A DNA stretch of 64,000 nt. It comes from Sphingobium sp. AP50 (lineage in GTDB: Bacteria > Pseudomonadota > Alphaproteobacteria > Sphingomonadales > Sphingomonadaceae). Below, one piece after another: positions 63,004 through 64,000 of the stretch. Numbering within the stretch: position 1 is the first letter of the stretch; the number at the start of each line of letters is the position of its first letter. Under the pieces are notes generated by a model. It did not search any database and was not told where the DNA came from. It saw nothing but the letters and a program-made list of their open reading frames with translations. Location: positions 992,001 through 1,056,000 of the forward strand of contig NZ_FNYZ01000001.1 of assembly GCF_900109095.1 (NCBI RefSeq), in the 5' to 3' direction. The position numbers were made by a program, and so were the translations under genes.

Positions 63004-63495
63004 ATGTTTTTCCGCAAGCCCGTCGCTACGGATGGGCCGGCCATCAGTGGATTGATCGCGGCCTGTCCGCCGCTTGATCCCAATTCGGCCTATTGCAACC
63101 TGCTGCAATGCACCGACTTCGCCGACAGCTGTATCGTTGCCGAGCGCGGGGGTGAGGTGGTCGGCTGGGTGTCGGGCTATCGTCCGCCGTCCGCGCCCGA
63201 CACTTTCTTCGTGTGGCAGGTCGCGGTGTCGTCCGCCGCGCGCGGCCAGCGCCTTGCTGGTCGCATGGTCGAGGCGCTGCTGGCCCGGCCCGAACAGGCC
63301 GGCGTCACCCATCTGACGACGACCATCACCGACGATAATCGCGCCTCCTGGGCCCTGTTCCAGGGGCTGGCGCGGCGGTGGGGCGCACCGGTCGAAAAGA
63401 CCGCCCGCTTTGAAGAACAGGCCCATTTTGCCGGCGCCCACGCCACCGAATGGCAGGCGCGCATCGGCCCGCTGCCGACACCGGCACAGAGTTGA
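63004..63495 (+). CDS. ectA: L-2,4-diaminobutyrate N-acetyltransferase
   Basis: Second enzyme of ectoine synthesis: acetylates L-2,4-diaminobutyrate at the gamma amine with acetyl-CoA. The 163-residue GNAT protein has the family-specific stretches CPPLDPNSAYCNLLQCTDFA, VGWVSGYRPPSAPDTFFVWQ, VAVSSAARGQRLAGRMVEAL (acetyl-CoA loop) and TTTITDDNRASWALFQGLAR. The length is typical. GCAGGAC lies just before ATG 63004. ectB follows after 15 nt, the standard order. Confidence 0.95.
   Translation: MFFRKPVATDGPAISGLIAACPPLDPNSAYCNLLQCTDFADSCIVAERGGEVVGWVSGYRPPSAPDTFFVWQVAVSSAARGQRLAGRMVEALLARPEQAGVTHLTTTITDDNRASWALFQGLARRWGAPVEKTARFEEQAHFAGAHATEWQARIGPLPTPAQS

Positions 63496-64000
<505 letters not shown>

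Overview
The window is GC-rich chromosomal DNA from an alphaproteobacterium, most likely a member of the Sphingomonadaceae (Sphingobium/Sphingomonas-like). This rests on gene content and order: rimP-nusA-ylxR-infB-rbfA...truB-rpsO-pnp, secG-pyrG, ppiD-trpE, large TonB-dependent receptors, a SWFGD/DUF2171 protein, and palindromic intergenic repeats of a kind I associate with sphingomonads. No rRNA, transposase, integrase or CRISPR array was seen. There is one tRNA, tRNA-Ala(CGC).

Layout. 1-7.5 kb: a partial lipoprotein gene, xseB-ispA-coaD, a secreted cyclophilin, queA, a DMT-type membrane protein, a SWFGD/DUF2171 protein, tRNA-Ala, a NUDIX hydrolase and an extensin-like protein. 7.5-18.9 kb: ppiD-trpE (minus), tpiA, a gamma-glutamyltranspeptidase, secG, pyrG, an old yellow enzyme, diacylglycerol kinase and a PQQ-type sugar dehydrogenase lipoprotein. 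19-31.3 kb: the translation/RNA-decay superoperon, with an AbrB-like gene, a periplasmic hydrolase, tdk and a GNAT gene inserted between rbfA and truB. 31.4-37.9 kb: an orphan sensor kinase, bamD, recN, a Tat-exported ABM-domain protein flanked by palindromic repeats, and ligA.

38-58.4 kb is an accessory island of exported hydrolases and importers: a TonB receptor, a second gamma-glutamyltranspeptidase, two paralogous M20 peptidases, two metal-dependent amidohydrolases (one with a C-terminal CIA30-like domain), an M14 carboxypeptidase, a tannase-family esterase, and a surface-signalling set (STN-TonB receptor, ECF sigma factor, FecR). Nearly all of the enzymes carry signal peptides. I infer a system for taking up and cleaving peptide, gamma-glutamyl or aryl-amide/ester substrates in the periplasm. 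The substrate is not evident from the sequence.

58.4-64 kb is a second accessory region. It holds a decayed AAHS-type MFS transporter (5' truncated and frameshifted); a compact three-gene signalling operon made of an RsbQ-like alpha/beta hydrolase, a PAS histidine kinase and a single-domain response regulator; and the start of an ectoine cluster (ectA, ectB running off the end) divergent from a MarR-type regulator that resembles EctR in position. The RsbQ-hydrolase/PAS-kinase module is the best candidate for an under-described system here.
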